Shown here piece after piece: positions 8,866-20,640 of a stretch of DNA of 64,000 bases (within the stretch, counting starts at the first letter, position 1; the number at the start of each line of letters is the position of its first letter). Both the position numbers and the translations under genes were made by a program. A model generated the notes under the pieces. The model was not told the DNA's origin and ran no database searches. It saw only the letters and a program-made list of their open reading frames with translations. The DNA comes from Pseudomonadota bacterium (lineage in GTDB: Bacteria; Pseudomonadota; Gammaproteobacteria; Burkholderiales; JABEVD01): positions 61,555 through 125,554 of the forward strand of contig JAJZQY010000002.1 in NCBI GenBank assembly GCA_021806605.1, given 5' to 3'.

Positions 8866-9813
8866 ATGAACAAAAAGCTGATTTCATCGCTCATGGGGCT
8901 GGGGTGCATTCTGGCGACGGCACAGGCCGTCGCGGATGTTTACCCGCCATGGAGCGAAGGAAGAAACAACCCGGTCACCGAAAGAGGCCTGGAATTCACC
9001 GTTCCGGAAGTCGACAATCTGCCGGATTTCCACGGCAACCCCATGGATGCCAAGCTGTCGGTTTTCGTCGGCGGAAACTATTATTTCGCCATGGCGCCGC
9101 TAGTCGCAGAATTCGAAAAGGAACATCCTGAGTACAAGGGCAAGATTTACTACGAAACCATCCCTCCCGGCTTGCTTGCTACCCAGATTGAAAAAGGCGG
9201 CACCATCACGGTCGGAAACATGACCTGGACGGTGAAGGCGGATGTTTATGCCGCAGGCATGAAGCGCGTCAAGCAGATGGTGGACAAGGGTTATGTGAAG
9301 GCGGTCGAGCCTTATGCGACCAATGATCTCACCATCATGGTACCGAAAGGCAATCCCGGCCACATCACCTCGCTGAAGGATCTCGGCAAACCCGGCGTCA
9401 AGCTCGTCATGCCCAATCCCGCATTCGAAGGCATCGCACGGCAAATCAAGGCAGCGCTGAAGAAGGCTGGTGGAGATGAACTGGTGAAAGCCGTTTATGA
9501 ATCGAAAGTGAGGAACGGCGAAACTATCCTTACCCACATCCATCACCGCCAGAGTCCGATGTTCCTGATGCAAGGAAAGGCAGTTGCCGGCGTGACATGG
9601 GGCTCGGAAGCCGTTTTCCAGGAAAGACATGCTGGAAACCCCATCTCGTTCGTGAAGATTGCGCCCGAGCATAACTCGACCGCAATCTATGCGGCAGGGG
9701 TGCTCAAGGATGCGCCCAATCCTGAAGCGGCAAAAGCCTGGGTGGAATTCCTGAAATCCTCCAAGGCACTGGCGATTTTCCAACAATACGGCTTCAAGCC
9801 TTATCGCCCGTAA
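8866..9813 (+). CDS. Orphan ModA-like periplasmic substrate-binding protein
   Basis: A 315-residue type-2 periplasmic binding protein with a cleavable Sec signal (MNKKLISSLMGLGCILATA, ending AVA). The order of motifs (FVGGNYYFAMAPLVAEFEKE, then PPGLLATQIEKGG, NDLTIMVPKGNPG and KAWVEFLKSSKAL) matches the molybdate/tungstate-type (ModA) fold. No permease or ATPase gene is nearby, so it may serve as a redox-partner chaperone or ligand sensor rather than as part of an ABC importer. The start is set at the ATG at 8866 after AAAGGA, 10 bp past the upstream stop. The ligand is unknown. Confidence 0.7.
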   Translation: MNKKLISSLMGLGCILATAQAVADVYPPWSEGRNNPVTERGLEFTVPEVDNLPDFHGNPMDAKLSVFVGGNYYFAMAPLVAEFEKEHPEYKGKIYYETIPPGLLATQIEKGGTITVGNMTWTVKADVYAAGMKRVKQMVDKGYVKAVEPYATNDLTIMVPKGNPGHITSLKDLGKPGVKLVMPNPAFEGIARQIKAALKKAGGDELVKAVYESKVRNGETILTHIHHRQSPMFLMQGKAVAGVTWGSEAVFQERHAGNPISFVKIAPEHNSTAIYAAGVLKDAPNPEAAKAWVEFLKSSKALAIFQQYGFKPYRP

Positions 9814-9821
9814 AGATGCTT

Positions 9822-9846
9822 CGGCCGCTCTCGACCAGAGCGGCCG
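9822..9846 (+). terminator. Perfect intercistronic hairpin, possible attenuator
   Basis: CGGCCGCTCT and its exact complement AGAGCGGCCG flank a 5-nt loop, 9 bp after the binding-protein stop codon. Only a weak T-rich tract (TTCATTTG) follows. It could partially terminate transcription or protect the 3' end of the upstream mRNA, lowering expression of the cytochrome gene relative to the first two genes. A second, looser repeat (CGGGAT/ATCCCG, 9873-9894) follows it. Confidence 0.45.
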
Positions 9847-9974
9847 AGCATGTTCATTTGAACACTATCTCTCGGGATCGAAGCCGGTATCCCGTCCAAT
9901 TTGAAATGGCTCGAGCCAGAGCTCTTTTTGCATATTTTGAGGCCTATTTGGTCGAAACAAGATGGAGTGAATAC

Positions 9975-12011
9975 ATGAAGTTGGGAATAGCCTCGCTGAA
10001 GTTGTTGGGTGCCGCATTGGCGACAATGGTTGCAAGCTCCGCGCTGGCTGCAGCGCCTTCATCCAATGATCTGGTCAAGCAGGGCGAATACCTGGCACAT
10101 CTGGGCGACTGCGTCGCCTGCCATACCGCGCCTGGCGGCAAGCCGCTGGCTGGCGGCCTGGAAATGAAAACGCCGTTCGGCGTCATCCATTCCACCAATA
10201 TCACACCCGACAAGGTAGATGGCATCGGCGCCTATACTTTCGAAGAATTCGACCGCGCGATGCGCCGCGGCGTTGCACGGGATGGACACAATCTTTATCC
10301 CGCCATGCCTTATCCTTCATTCGCCAAAATCGCCCAGAACGACATGAGAGCCCTTTACGCCTACCTCATGCAAGGCGTCGAACCGGTTGCTCAGCCCAAC
10401 AAGCCCAATGCCATGAAGTTTCCCTTCAACATTCGCCTGGGGCTCGCAGGCTGGAACATGGTGTTCCTGGATAATCAGCCCTTCCGTTACGATCCTTCGC
10501 ACACCCCGCAGTGGAATCGCGGCGCATATATTGTAGAGGGACTGGGTCACTGCGGCTCCTGCCATACTCCGCGCGGCATCGGTTTCCAGGAAAAGGCCAT
10601 GAGCGACTCGGGCAGCGACGGCAAGGAGTTCCTGGCAGGCGCAGCCGTCGAGCACTGGCGCGCCGTCAATCTGCGCAATATCTGGACCGGCCCTGAAATC
10701 GCCCAGTTTCTGAAGACCGGTGAAAATGGCCGCGGAACGGCCTACGGCGGCATGGCCGAAGTGGTCCATTTCAGCTCGCAGCATTTCACCCAAGGCGACC
10801 TCGCCGCGATCGGCGAGTACATCCACGCGCTTTCGCCCAATTCGAATGAGCGGCCGGATCGTGATGCCGTGTCGGTGGATGTCGCTCAAACCAACAAGGA
10901 GATCTATGCAACCCGCGGCGGCCTCGGTTACGTGCAGTTCTGCGCAACTTGCCATCAGATGGACGGCAAGGGTGCGACACGCTTTTTCCCGCCGCTCGCC
11001 GGCAATACTTCTATTCAGGCCAAGGACCCCGCATCCCTCATCCACGTCATGCTGACGGGCTCCGCCTCGCCCCTGACCGCCTCCTCACCGCACGCCTTCG
11101 CGATGCCCTCCTATTCCGTGCTGAATGACCAGGAAGTCGCGGAAATAGCGACTTTCGTCCGGACCCATTGGGGCAACAAGGGCAGTCCGGTGACTGCCGA
11201 ACAGATTCACAAGATGAGGAAGGCGCTGGAAATGAAAAAGGCGGCTCCGCCTAAATTCAATCCGCCGCGCTATGCAGACATGCTGAAAAGCGCCAACGCA
11301 GCCGAGCTGATTTACGGCATGCGTCTGATGCGCGACACCAAGCGACTGCTGCCGAACTATGTGGGCGATGGGCTGAACTGCGACAGCTGCCATATCAATG
11401 GCGGAACGATGGCGCTTGGCTCTCCTTATGTCGGTGTGGCGGCCCAGTTTCCCAGCTACAATCCCCGCGCCGGGCGCATCATCGACTTCAAGGACCGCGT
11501 CAACGGCTGCATGCTGCGCTCGATGGCAGGCAACCCGCTTGACAAGAATTCCAAGGAAATGAACGCTATGATCGCCTACATGGATTGGATGCGCAATGGC
11601 TATCAGATGAAGCAGAAGATTCCCGGGCGCGGGATCGGCAAGATCAGCAAAAGCATCGTGCCGAACGCGGCGAATGGCAAGGAAGTCTACAATCATTCCT
11701 GCGCCGTTTGCCACGGAAAACAGGGCGAAGGCATCAAGCGCGCCGATGGCAGCTACCTGTTCCCGCCGCTGTGGGGCAACGACTCGTACAATATCGGCGC
11801 AGGGATTGCCAAGACCTACACGGCAGCCGCGTTCGCCAAGAATGTCATGCCGCTCTCGAATACCTTCTCCTTTCCGATTGGCCAGGGTGGCCTGACGGAT
11901 CAGCAGGCGGTGGACGTCGGCGAATATTTCAGCCACATGCCAAGGCGCGATTTCCCGGCCAAGGTCCATGACTGGCCCAAAGGCGGCAAGCCGAGCGACT
12001 CGCGCTATTGA
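9975..12011 (+). CDS. Pentaheme cytochrome: AdhB-like tri-heme part fused to TsdA-like diheme part
   Basis: The start is the ATG at 9975, preceded by GGAG with 7-nt spacing and followed by a Sec signal (MKLGIASLKLLGAALATMVA). This gives 678 residues. Five CXXCH heme sites lie at residues 46, 193, 323, 469 and 576. Residues about 30-430 resemble the three-heme c-type subunit of alcohol or gluconate dehydrogenases (GDCVACHTAPGG, GHCGSCHTPRG, FCATCHQMDGKG). Residues about 430-670 resemble TsdA thiosulfate dehydrogenase: LNCDSCHINGGT, YVGVAAQFPSY, DRVNGCMLRSM and CAVCHGKQGEG. Cys512 in the NGC motif corresponds to the region holding the unusual heme-ligating cysteine of TsdA. Predicted role: periplasmic oxidation or reduction of a thiosulfate-like sulfur compound, with the N-terminal hemes acting as a built-in electron relay. 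The fusion is not one I know. Substrate unproven. Confidence 0.8.
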   Translation: MKLGIASLKLLGAALATMVASSALAAAPSSNDLVKQGEYLAHLGDCVACHTAPGGKPLAGGLEMKTPFGVIHSTNITPDKVDGIGAYTFEEFDRAMRRGVARDGHNLYPAMPYPSFAKIAQNDMRALYAYLMQGVEPVAQPNKPNAMKFPFNIRLGLAGWNMVFLDNQPFRYDPSHTPQWNRGAYIVEGLGHCGSCHTPRGIGFQEKAMSDSGSDGKEFLAGAAVEHWRAVNLRNIWTGPEIAQFLKTGENGRGTAYGGMAEVVHFSSQHFTQGDLAAIGEYIHALSPNSNERPDRDAVSVDVAQTNKEIYATRGGLGYVQFCATCHQMDGKGATRFFPPLAGNTSIQAKDPASLIHVMLTGSASPLTASSPHAFAMPSYSVLNDQEVAEIATFVRTHWGNKGSPVTAEQIHKMRKALEMKKAAPPKFNPPRYADMLKSANAAELIYGMRLMRDTKRLLPNYVGDGLNCDSCHINGGTMALGSPYVGVAAQFPSYNPRAGRIIDFKDRVNGCMLRSMAGNPLDKNSKEMNAMIAYMDWMRNGYQMKQKIPGRGIGKISKSIVPNAANGKEVYNHSCAVCHGKQGEGIKRADGSYLFPPLWGNDSYNIGAGIAKTYTAAAFAKNVMPLSNTFSFPIGQGGLTDQQAVDVGEYFSHMPRRDFPAKVHDWPKGGKPSDSRY

Positions 12012-12047
12012 TACGGGCAAAGACTCATTCAAGCCTGTCAAAATGAA

Positions 12048-12082
12048 GCGCTCCTCTCCGCTTCCGGGAGGGGCGTCTTTCT
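12048..12082 (+). terminator. Probable rho-independent terminator after the pentaheme cytochrome
   Basis: GC-rich imperfect stem (CGCTCCTCTCC against GGGAGGGGCG, with G-U pairs) followed by TCTTTCTT, 37 bp beyond the cytochrome stop codon. It would close the 8070-12011 transcription unit. Confidence 0.5.
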
Positions 12083-12143
12083 TCATGCTGTCATCATGGA
12101 TGATATACAATGAATCAGCCAGTCACAGCGGGAGGTTCAAGCC

Positions 12144-12491
12144 ATGTATGCAGTTGATCGTAGCGTCGCCATCGTCAAGCCCCGGGAGCCTTTCCTGGAA
12201 TGGATCAAGGCACTGCCCGGCGCGGAAATCGACATCACCCTGGAGCAGCTGAGGACGGATTCCACAGTCTATCTCATTCCTGATTTCGACGAGATCGAGG
12301 ATGCGCTGGCCGCGATAGATCATATCTACGGCAATATCTTCGAAGCCGAGCTTTCCGAATGGTCGGAGGAAGAAAACACCTGGCCGGCAGACAGGACACT
12401 CAAGCTTTTCTGGAAGTGGTTTGACGTTACCCTGCATTCCATCGTCATCGACGCAGCCGAAGACATCGCAGGAGAAATCACGATCAACTGA
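12144..12491 (+). CDS. Conserved-looking hypothetical cytosolic protein, 115 aa
   Basis: I do not recognise a named family. The protein is acidic (clusters such as [17 protein letters not shown] and [11 protein letters not shown]), has no signal peptide or membrane helix, and ends in a helical segment [19 protein letters not shown] lies 8 nt before the ATG, which makes the start convincing. It reads as a stand-alone gene between the cytochrome locus and a lipoprotein gene. Coding potential is good, function unknown. Confidence 0.65.
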   Translation: MYAVDRSVAIVKPREPFLEWIKALPGAEIDITLEQLRTDSTVYLIPDFDEIEDALAAIDHIYGNIFEAELSEWSEEENTWPADRTLKLFWKWFDVTLHSIVIDAAEDIAGEITIN

Positions 12492-12553
12492 AGTCGAATG
12501 GCAAAATCCATCCTGTTTACTACAATGGGTTCAAACAGCATGGAGACTCAGCT

Positions 12554-13006
12554 ATGAAACTGATGAATAAGCTTGCCGCTTCGATTCTGGTCGCATCCCT
12601 CGCATCCTGCAGCAACCAGCCTTCCAAGCAGGACGTTGGCACCGTCACCGGCGGGGTGCTCGGAGGCGTTCTGGGGTCACAGGTGGGCAAGGGAACCGGA
12701 CGGGATGTCGCCATCATAGCCGGGGCGTTGGCGGGGGCCTATCTCGGCAGCGCGATAGGAAAATCCATGGACGAGACGGACCGTCTGAAGACGGCACAAG
12801 CCATGGAAAGCAACCCGACAGGAAGAGCCACGAGCTGGCGAAATCCGGACACGGGGAACACCTATACCGTGATGCCGACAAAGACCTATGAGACGGAGAC
12901 AGGTCCCTGCCGGGATTTCACGACGAAAGCCATCATCGGCGGCAAGCAGGAAACCATTTACGGCACAGCCTGCAGGCAGGCTGATGGAAGCTGGAAGACG
13001 AAGTGA
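12554..13006 (+). CDS. Outer-membrane lipoprotein with glycine-zipper domain
   Basis: 150 residues. A signal peptide ends in the lipobox LASC (Cys at 19), so the mature protein should be lipid-anchored. Residues about 28-75 are a glycine zipper of two short helices ([18 protein letters not shown] and [15 protein letters not shown]), as in the 17-kDa surface antigen and RT0821/Lpp0805-type proteins. The C-terminal 70 residues form a small beta domain with two cysteines (GPCRDF and GTACRQ) that could form a disulfide. GGAG lies 8 nt before the ATG. It is probably structural or stress-related in the envelope; no specific partner can be named. Confidence 0.8.
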   Translation: MKLMNKLAASILVASLASCSNQPSKQDVGTVTGGVLGGVLGSQVGKGTGRDVAIIAGALAGAYLGSAIGKSMDETDRLKTAQAMESNPTGRATSWRNPDTGNTYTVMPTKTYETETGPCRDFTTKAIIGGKQETIYGTACRQADGSWKTK

Positions 13007-13007
13007 A

Positions 13008-13415
13008 TCAGACTTTCCAGCGCAGCCAGACGCGAAGTTGCCTGAACTCTTCCCTGTCGATTGCATCAGGCAGAATGACCACCGATTTCATCAGGCGCTT
13101 CCCCTCCTCCTTCAGGTTAAGGACGGTCAGATAAGGGGAAACGTAGCTGCTGCCGTGAAAGGCGCAGATTTTTTCGCTGCCGCCGCGCATGGAAAACATG
13201 CAGGACTTTTCTTCAAGCTTGAGGGAAACGATGGAGTCGGGAAGCTGGATGAGCGCATAACGCAGGATCGAATAAGCCATGCTGAATGCGAGAAGCATGA
13301 CAAGGGGAAGTCTTGCTGAAATTGGAAGCACGAGAATCAGGGAAATCGCGCCAAGATGGGCTGCTGCGAGTATGGCGGCAAGGCTGATCGAAGGCCTGAG
13401 GGAAATCGGGATCAT
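13008..13415 (-). CDS. YgfX/CptA-like small membrane protein
   Basis: 135 residues with two adjacent hydrophobic helices (about 9-28 and 35-52), then a soluble beta-rich tail ending in LRVWLRWKV. This matches the YgfX family, once proposed as the toxin partner of SdhE and reported to affect FtsZ/MreB. In enterics ygfX sits beside sdhE; here it overlaps the ftsB stop by 4 nt (ATGA), while sdhE is 27 kb away in the sdh operon. It is the last gene of pyrG-kdsA-eno-ftsB-ygfX. The family call is by topology and the conserved C-terminus. Confidence 0.65.
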   Translation of the reverse strand: MIPISLRPSISLAAILAAAHLGAISLILVLPISARLPLVMLLAFSMAYSILRYALIQLPDSIVSLKLEEKSCMFSMRGGSEKICAFHGSSYVSPYLTVLNLKEEGKRLMKSVVILPDAIDREEFRQLRVWLRWKV

Positions 13416-13705
13416 TTTTCCTTCTGCTGGGGAGAAGATTTGATCACCTGGAAAAAAATCTCGTCGTCCTTCACCATGCCCAGCTTGCTCCTTGCGCGCT
13501 CTTCGATCGCGGCATAACCCTGCTTAAGATCTTTCACGTCAGCATCGATCGCTGCATTTCTTTCCTGCATTTTCTGGTTTGCTTGCTGCTGTGCCCTGAT
13601 CTGCCTGTCCATATCCCGGACCTGAAGCCACCCTCCCTTGCCCAGCCAAAGCGAATATTGTACCAAGGCGATCAGGGAGAGCAGAATCAGGAGCAGGATT
13701 CGCAT
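13412..13705 (-). CDS. ftsB: Cell division protein FtsB
   Basis: A 97-residue bitopic protein. A short cytoplasmic start and one membrane helix (about 3-21) are followed by a periplasmic coiled coil (VRDMDRQIRAQQQANQKMQ) and the conserved end ARSKLGMVKDDEIFFQV. In the divisome it forms the FtsQLB complex that activates septal peptidoglycan synthesis. It begins directly after the enolase stop codon with no gap, the common proteobacterial eno-ftsB arrangement. Confidence 0.92.
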   Translation of the reverse strand: MRILLLILLSLIALVQYSLWLGKGGWLQVRDMDRQIRAQQQANQKMQERNAAIDADVKDLKQGYAAIEERARSKLGMVKDDEIFFQVIKSSPQQKEK

Positions 13706-17543
<3,838 letters not shown>

Positions 17544-18413
17544 CTACCTGTTGCGCGCTTCGTCAACCTCGCTGCAGAAAAGCTGCGCGCCCTGCAAAAT
17601 CCGTGGCCCGGGCCTGCTGATGAGATCGGCAGGAATGAAAAAAAGATTATCTTTCCTGGATGCGGCGATGTTCCACTTTTTCCAGTCCAGCAGCCAGGGA
17701 GGCGGCCTGCTCCCCTCCCCGCTTGCGATGATGGCTTCCGGATCTGCCTGCAATACCGATTCGAAATCCAGGGTGGGGGTCAGAATAGGCAATTGCCCAA
17801 AAACGTTTCTTGCGCCGCAAAGCAGCATCACGTCAGAAATGATATGTTCGTGATTGACCGTCATCAGCGGAACTGGCCATATTTCATAGAAAACCGAAAC
17901 TGGCTTCTTGCCGGAATAGCGACTACGCAAGCGCTCCATTTGCTTCCTGAATGAGGCTGCCGAAAGCGCTGCAGCTTTTGCGCTTCCAGCGAGTATCCCG
18001 AGCCTTTCGATATCCAGGGGAATGTCCGAAAGGTGCCTGGGCTCGGCGTAATAAATCGGGATGCCGAGCTTTTCAAGCTGCGCGATCTGCCCCGACGAAT
18101 TGCCGCTTTTCCAGGCCACGACGAGATCCGGCTGAAGAGATGCAATTTTCTCGATGTCGAGCGCCCCGGCCCCGCCTACTCTGGCGATCTTCAGGGCCGA
18201 GGCGGGGTAATCGCTGTAGTCGACCACCCCAACCAGCCTTTCTCCGGCTCCTGCAGCATAAAGCAGCTCGGTGATGCTCGGTGCGAGGCTGACGATCCGC
18301 CTGGCCGGCTTGTCCAATGAAACCACAAGCCCCTGGTCATCCTTTTCCAGGATGCCTCCTCGCGCCGAAATCGGCACAAGGATGCAGCACAGCATGAGGA
18401 GCAAGCGAATCAT
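17544..18413 (-). CDS. btuF: Periplasmic vitamin B12-binding protein (BtuF-like)
   Basis: 289 residues with an N-terminal signal (MIRLLLMLCCILVPISARG). The helical-backbone (cluster A) binding-protein pattern follows: RRIVSLAPSITELLYAAGAG, LVGVVDYSDYP, PDLVVAWKSGNSS and the late segment RPGPRI. BtuF hands cobalamin from the outer-membrane receptor to the BtuCD importer. It starts 4 bp after the btuB stop and shares the upstream cobalamin riboswitch, which supports a B12 ligand. No btuC or btuD lies in the window. Confidence 0.88.
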   Translation of the reverse strand: MIRLLLMLCCILVPISARGGILEKDDQGLVVSLDKPARRIVSLAPSITELLYAAGAGERLVGVVDYSDYPASALKIARVGGAGALDIEKIASLQPDLVVAWKSGNSSGQIAQLEKLGIPIYYAEPRHLSDIPLDIERLGILAGSAKAAALSAASFRKQMERLRSRYSGKKPVSVFYEIWPVPLMTVNHEHIISDVMLLCGARNVFGQLPILTPTLDFESVLQADPEAIIASGEGSRPPPWLLDWKKWNIAASRKDNLFFIPADLISRPGPRILQGAQLFCSEVDEARNR

Positions 18414-18417
18414 GGCT

Positions 18418-20259
18418 TCAGGGTTGGTAATTCACGCTTGCAAAGACAGTTCTGCCGTAGGTATTGTACGGATAGACCAGCATATAGTTCTGATTGAACA
18501 GGTTGCTGATGCGGGCATTGACGTTCCAGTGCTTTGTCCAGGCATAGTTGGCAGTCAGGTTGACCAGATTGTAGCTTTGCAGCGTGATGGGCACTGCGGG
18601 ATAAACAATCGAGTTCGAGGCATCGCGAGAACCGCTGTGCTGCCACTGCCCGCCCAACTGCAATTTTCCGTATTGCTGCGTCGCGCCCAGAGTCGAGTAG
18701 AACTTGGCTCTGAGCGGCAGAGTCTGACCGGTCAGGGCATCTCTCGGATTCTGGGCTGTCAGTGAGGCAGTCAGCCCCGTGTCGCCGAATTTTCCATCAT
18801 AACTCAACTCCTCGCCATCTATCTTGGCCTGATTGATGTTCACCATGGTGGTTCCGGCGGCATTGCTGGTGATCAGGTTGTTGATATTGTTGTTGAAGTA
18901 GATGAAATCCACTTTCTGGCTGCCCCGATCATAATGGAGTCCCGCTTCCGCATTGCGCGAGCGTTCGGGCTGCAGATTCGGGTTTCCCTGGTAACCAAAA
19001 GTCAATGGGTAATAGAGATCATTGAAAGTGGGGGCCTTGAATGCAGTCGAATAATTGACCGTGGCGCGCCATGCGCTGGTGAAGCGGTATCCATAGCCCA
19101 GAAGCCAGGTATTGGCCGCGCCGAAGTCGGAATAATCATCCTGCCTGAGATTGGCTTGAACCTGATTTGCCCCATAGTTTCCATCGTAGCCTGCAAAAAG
19201 ACTGTTCACGTTGCGCCTCGTTTGCGTGAAGAGCGTGGTGGACGAAACCAGCTGGTCGAGTTTTTCCGCACCAATCAGGAGCTTGCTCTCCGGATTGAGC
19301 GTGACTGTATTCTGCCAGGAAGCCTGCTGGTTGTCGGTCTGATACAGATCGCTCTGTGTCCCGTTCAGGAAATCCCGCTCATTGTCCTTGCCATCGGCAA
19401 GCATCAGTCGGCTGTTCCAGTCGGAAGTGATGCTGTCCTCTTCGACAAGGGACAGTTTCTGTATGGATGAGATATTGTTGTAGGCATCTGTCGGAGAAGC
19501 GGCAAATGCGTTGGCGTAGGCATTGTTGCCGCGGCTTTGAAAGCCCGAAAAGGATAGCTTGTGGTCTTCATTGAAACGGTGACTCACATTCGCAGACAGC
19601 GAAACGTTGGAATAGCCATCTGCAGCGGGATTCGCAAGCGGCGCCAGGGCCGTATTGACGGCAGGAATTCCGTCGGTTGCATACTTGGATGCCTGGATCT
19701 GGAACTGGTTGTTTCCAACCACGCCCCCGAATCCGGACGAAAGCTGCCTAGAATTGTAGGATCCATAGCCAGAACTGAAGTTGAAGCTCGGTTTTCCAGC
19801 CCCTTTCTTGGTGAATATCTGGATCACCCCGCCTATTGCAGACGAGCCATAAAGGCTGCTGGCATTGCCTCTCACCACTTCGATATGATCGATCTGATCG
19901 AGCATCAATTGATCGACTTCGGAAGTTCCGGCCGTTGCCGAATCGATGCGAACGCCGTCGAGCAGCACGAGCACATGATCGGAATTGGTGCCCCGCATGA
20001 ATATGCTGCTCTGCTTGCCGATGCCGCCACTTTGCGTGACTTCAACACCTGCAAGGTTGCGAAGCAGGGTGAGCACGTCAGGCGCACCGGATGAGCGGAT
20101 GTCCTGCTGGGAAATGACCGATATGTCTTCAAGCGACTGGTCGATGGGCTGAGCAATTCTGGATGCTGTGACGACGACCTCGCTGCCGTCGAACAATGAA
20201 TTGTCGTCGGCCCAGACTGGCAGGGAAAGGAAGGGGTAAAACAGGAAAAGGCGCTTCAT
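18418..20259 (-). CDS. btuB: TonB-dependent vitamin B12 receptor BtuB
   Basis: 613 residues from ATG 20259, which follows GGAG with 6-nt spacing. The open frame runs to 20508, but that extension lies inside the riboswitch. Signal peptide MKRLFLFYPFLSLPVWA, TonB box-like EVVVTASR, plug domain (LRNLAGVEVTQSGG, IFMRGTNSDHVLVLLDGVRID, IEVVRGNASSLYGSSAIGGVI), then a 22-strand barrel with the NPNLQPERS segment and a terminal aromatic strand (TVFASVNYQP). Imports cobalamin across the outer membrane using TonB energy. Confidence 0.93.
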   Translation of the reverse strand: MKRLFLFYPFLSLPVWADDNSLFDGSEVVVTASRIAQPIDQSLEDISVISQQDIRSSGAPDVLTLLRNLAGVEVTQSGGIGKQSSIFMRGTNSDHVLVLLDGVRIDSATAGTSEVDQLMLDQIDHIEVVRGNASSLYGSSAIGGVIQIFTKKGAGKPSFNFSSGYGSYNSRQLSSGFGGVVGNNQFQIQASKYATDGIPAVNTALAPLANPAADGYSNVSLSANVSHRFNEDHKLSFSGFQSRGNNAYANAFAASPTDAYNNISSIQKLSLVEEDSITSDWNSRLMLADGKDNERDFLNGTQSDLYQTDNQQASWQNTVTLNPESKLLIGAEKLDQLVSSTTLFTQTRRNVNSLFAGYDGNYGANQVQANLRQDDYSDFGAANTWLLGYGYRFTSAWRATVNYSTAFKAPTFNDLYYPLTFGYQGNPNLQPERSRNAEAGLHYDRGSQKVDFIYFNNNINNLITSNAAGTTMVNINQAKIDGEELSYDGKFGDTGLTASLTAQNPRDALTGQTLPLRAKFYSTLGATQQYGKLQLGGQWQHSGSRDASNSIVYPAVPITLQSYNLVNLTANYAWTKHWNVNARISNLFNQNYMLVYPYNTYGRTVFASVNYQP

Positions 20260-20387
20260 ATCGGTCTCCGAGCCGCATGCGACCCCGCATGCGGAATTCA
20301 AGTATGGACATCTCGGGAGCAACGACAGGAGAACGCATATCCGAAAGGTATGGGCACCGGCCTGCCGCATCCCCGCGACATCCTCGC

Positions 20388-20556
20388 AATGTTCCAGGCC
20401 GGTCTCCGGGCTCGAGAAAAACCATCGCCTTCCCATGAAATGATTCACAGTGGCAGCATGAGGGTTCACGCTTCTCTTACCGTTGCGGGGGCAGCACAGG
20501 CATTTCACCTGTTTCCCGTTTCACCCGGCTTCATGACGAAGCCGGACACCTGAAGC
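20388..20556 (-). promoter_or_regulatory. Cobalamin (AdoCbl-type) riboswitch upstream of btuB
   Basis: Read on the complement, the leader contains the landmarks of the class: GGTGAAACGGGAA, then GGTGAAATGCCTGTGCTGCC, CCCGCAACGGTAAG, the B12 box GCCACTG (20448-20454) and the 3' element GCCCGGAGACCGGCC. It ends about 130 nt before the btuB start codon. Binding of cobalamin is expected to reduce btuB-btuF expression; whether by termination or by hiding the ribosome site cannot be decided by eye. Confidence 0.93.
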
Positions 20557-20582
20557 GCTCGAATGATATCAGATCGATGGAC

Positions 20583-20617
20583 GAAAAAAAACCCGCCACC
20601 TTTCACAGGCGGCGGGT
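20583..20617 (-). terminator. Rho-independent terminator of the alternative complex III operon
   Basis: On the complement: CCCGCCGCCT, loop GTGAA, AGGTGGCGGG (10-bp stem with one G-U pair) followed by a run of eight T. It lies 25 bp past the actF stop, so the operon ends with actF and no oxidase genes are co-transcribed. Confidence 0.9.
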
Positions 20618-20640
20618 GTTGGATCCATGACTTTCCGGTA

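Noticed and set aside
20260..20508. In-frame N-terminal extension of btuB by 83 codons
   Set aside because: The extension runs through the cobalamin riboswitch and has no signal-peptide logic; the ATG at 20259 has a good ribosome site and a clean signal peptide.
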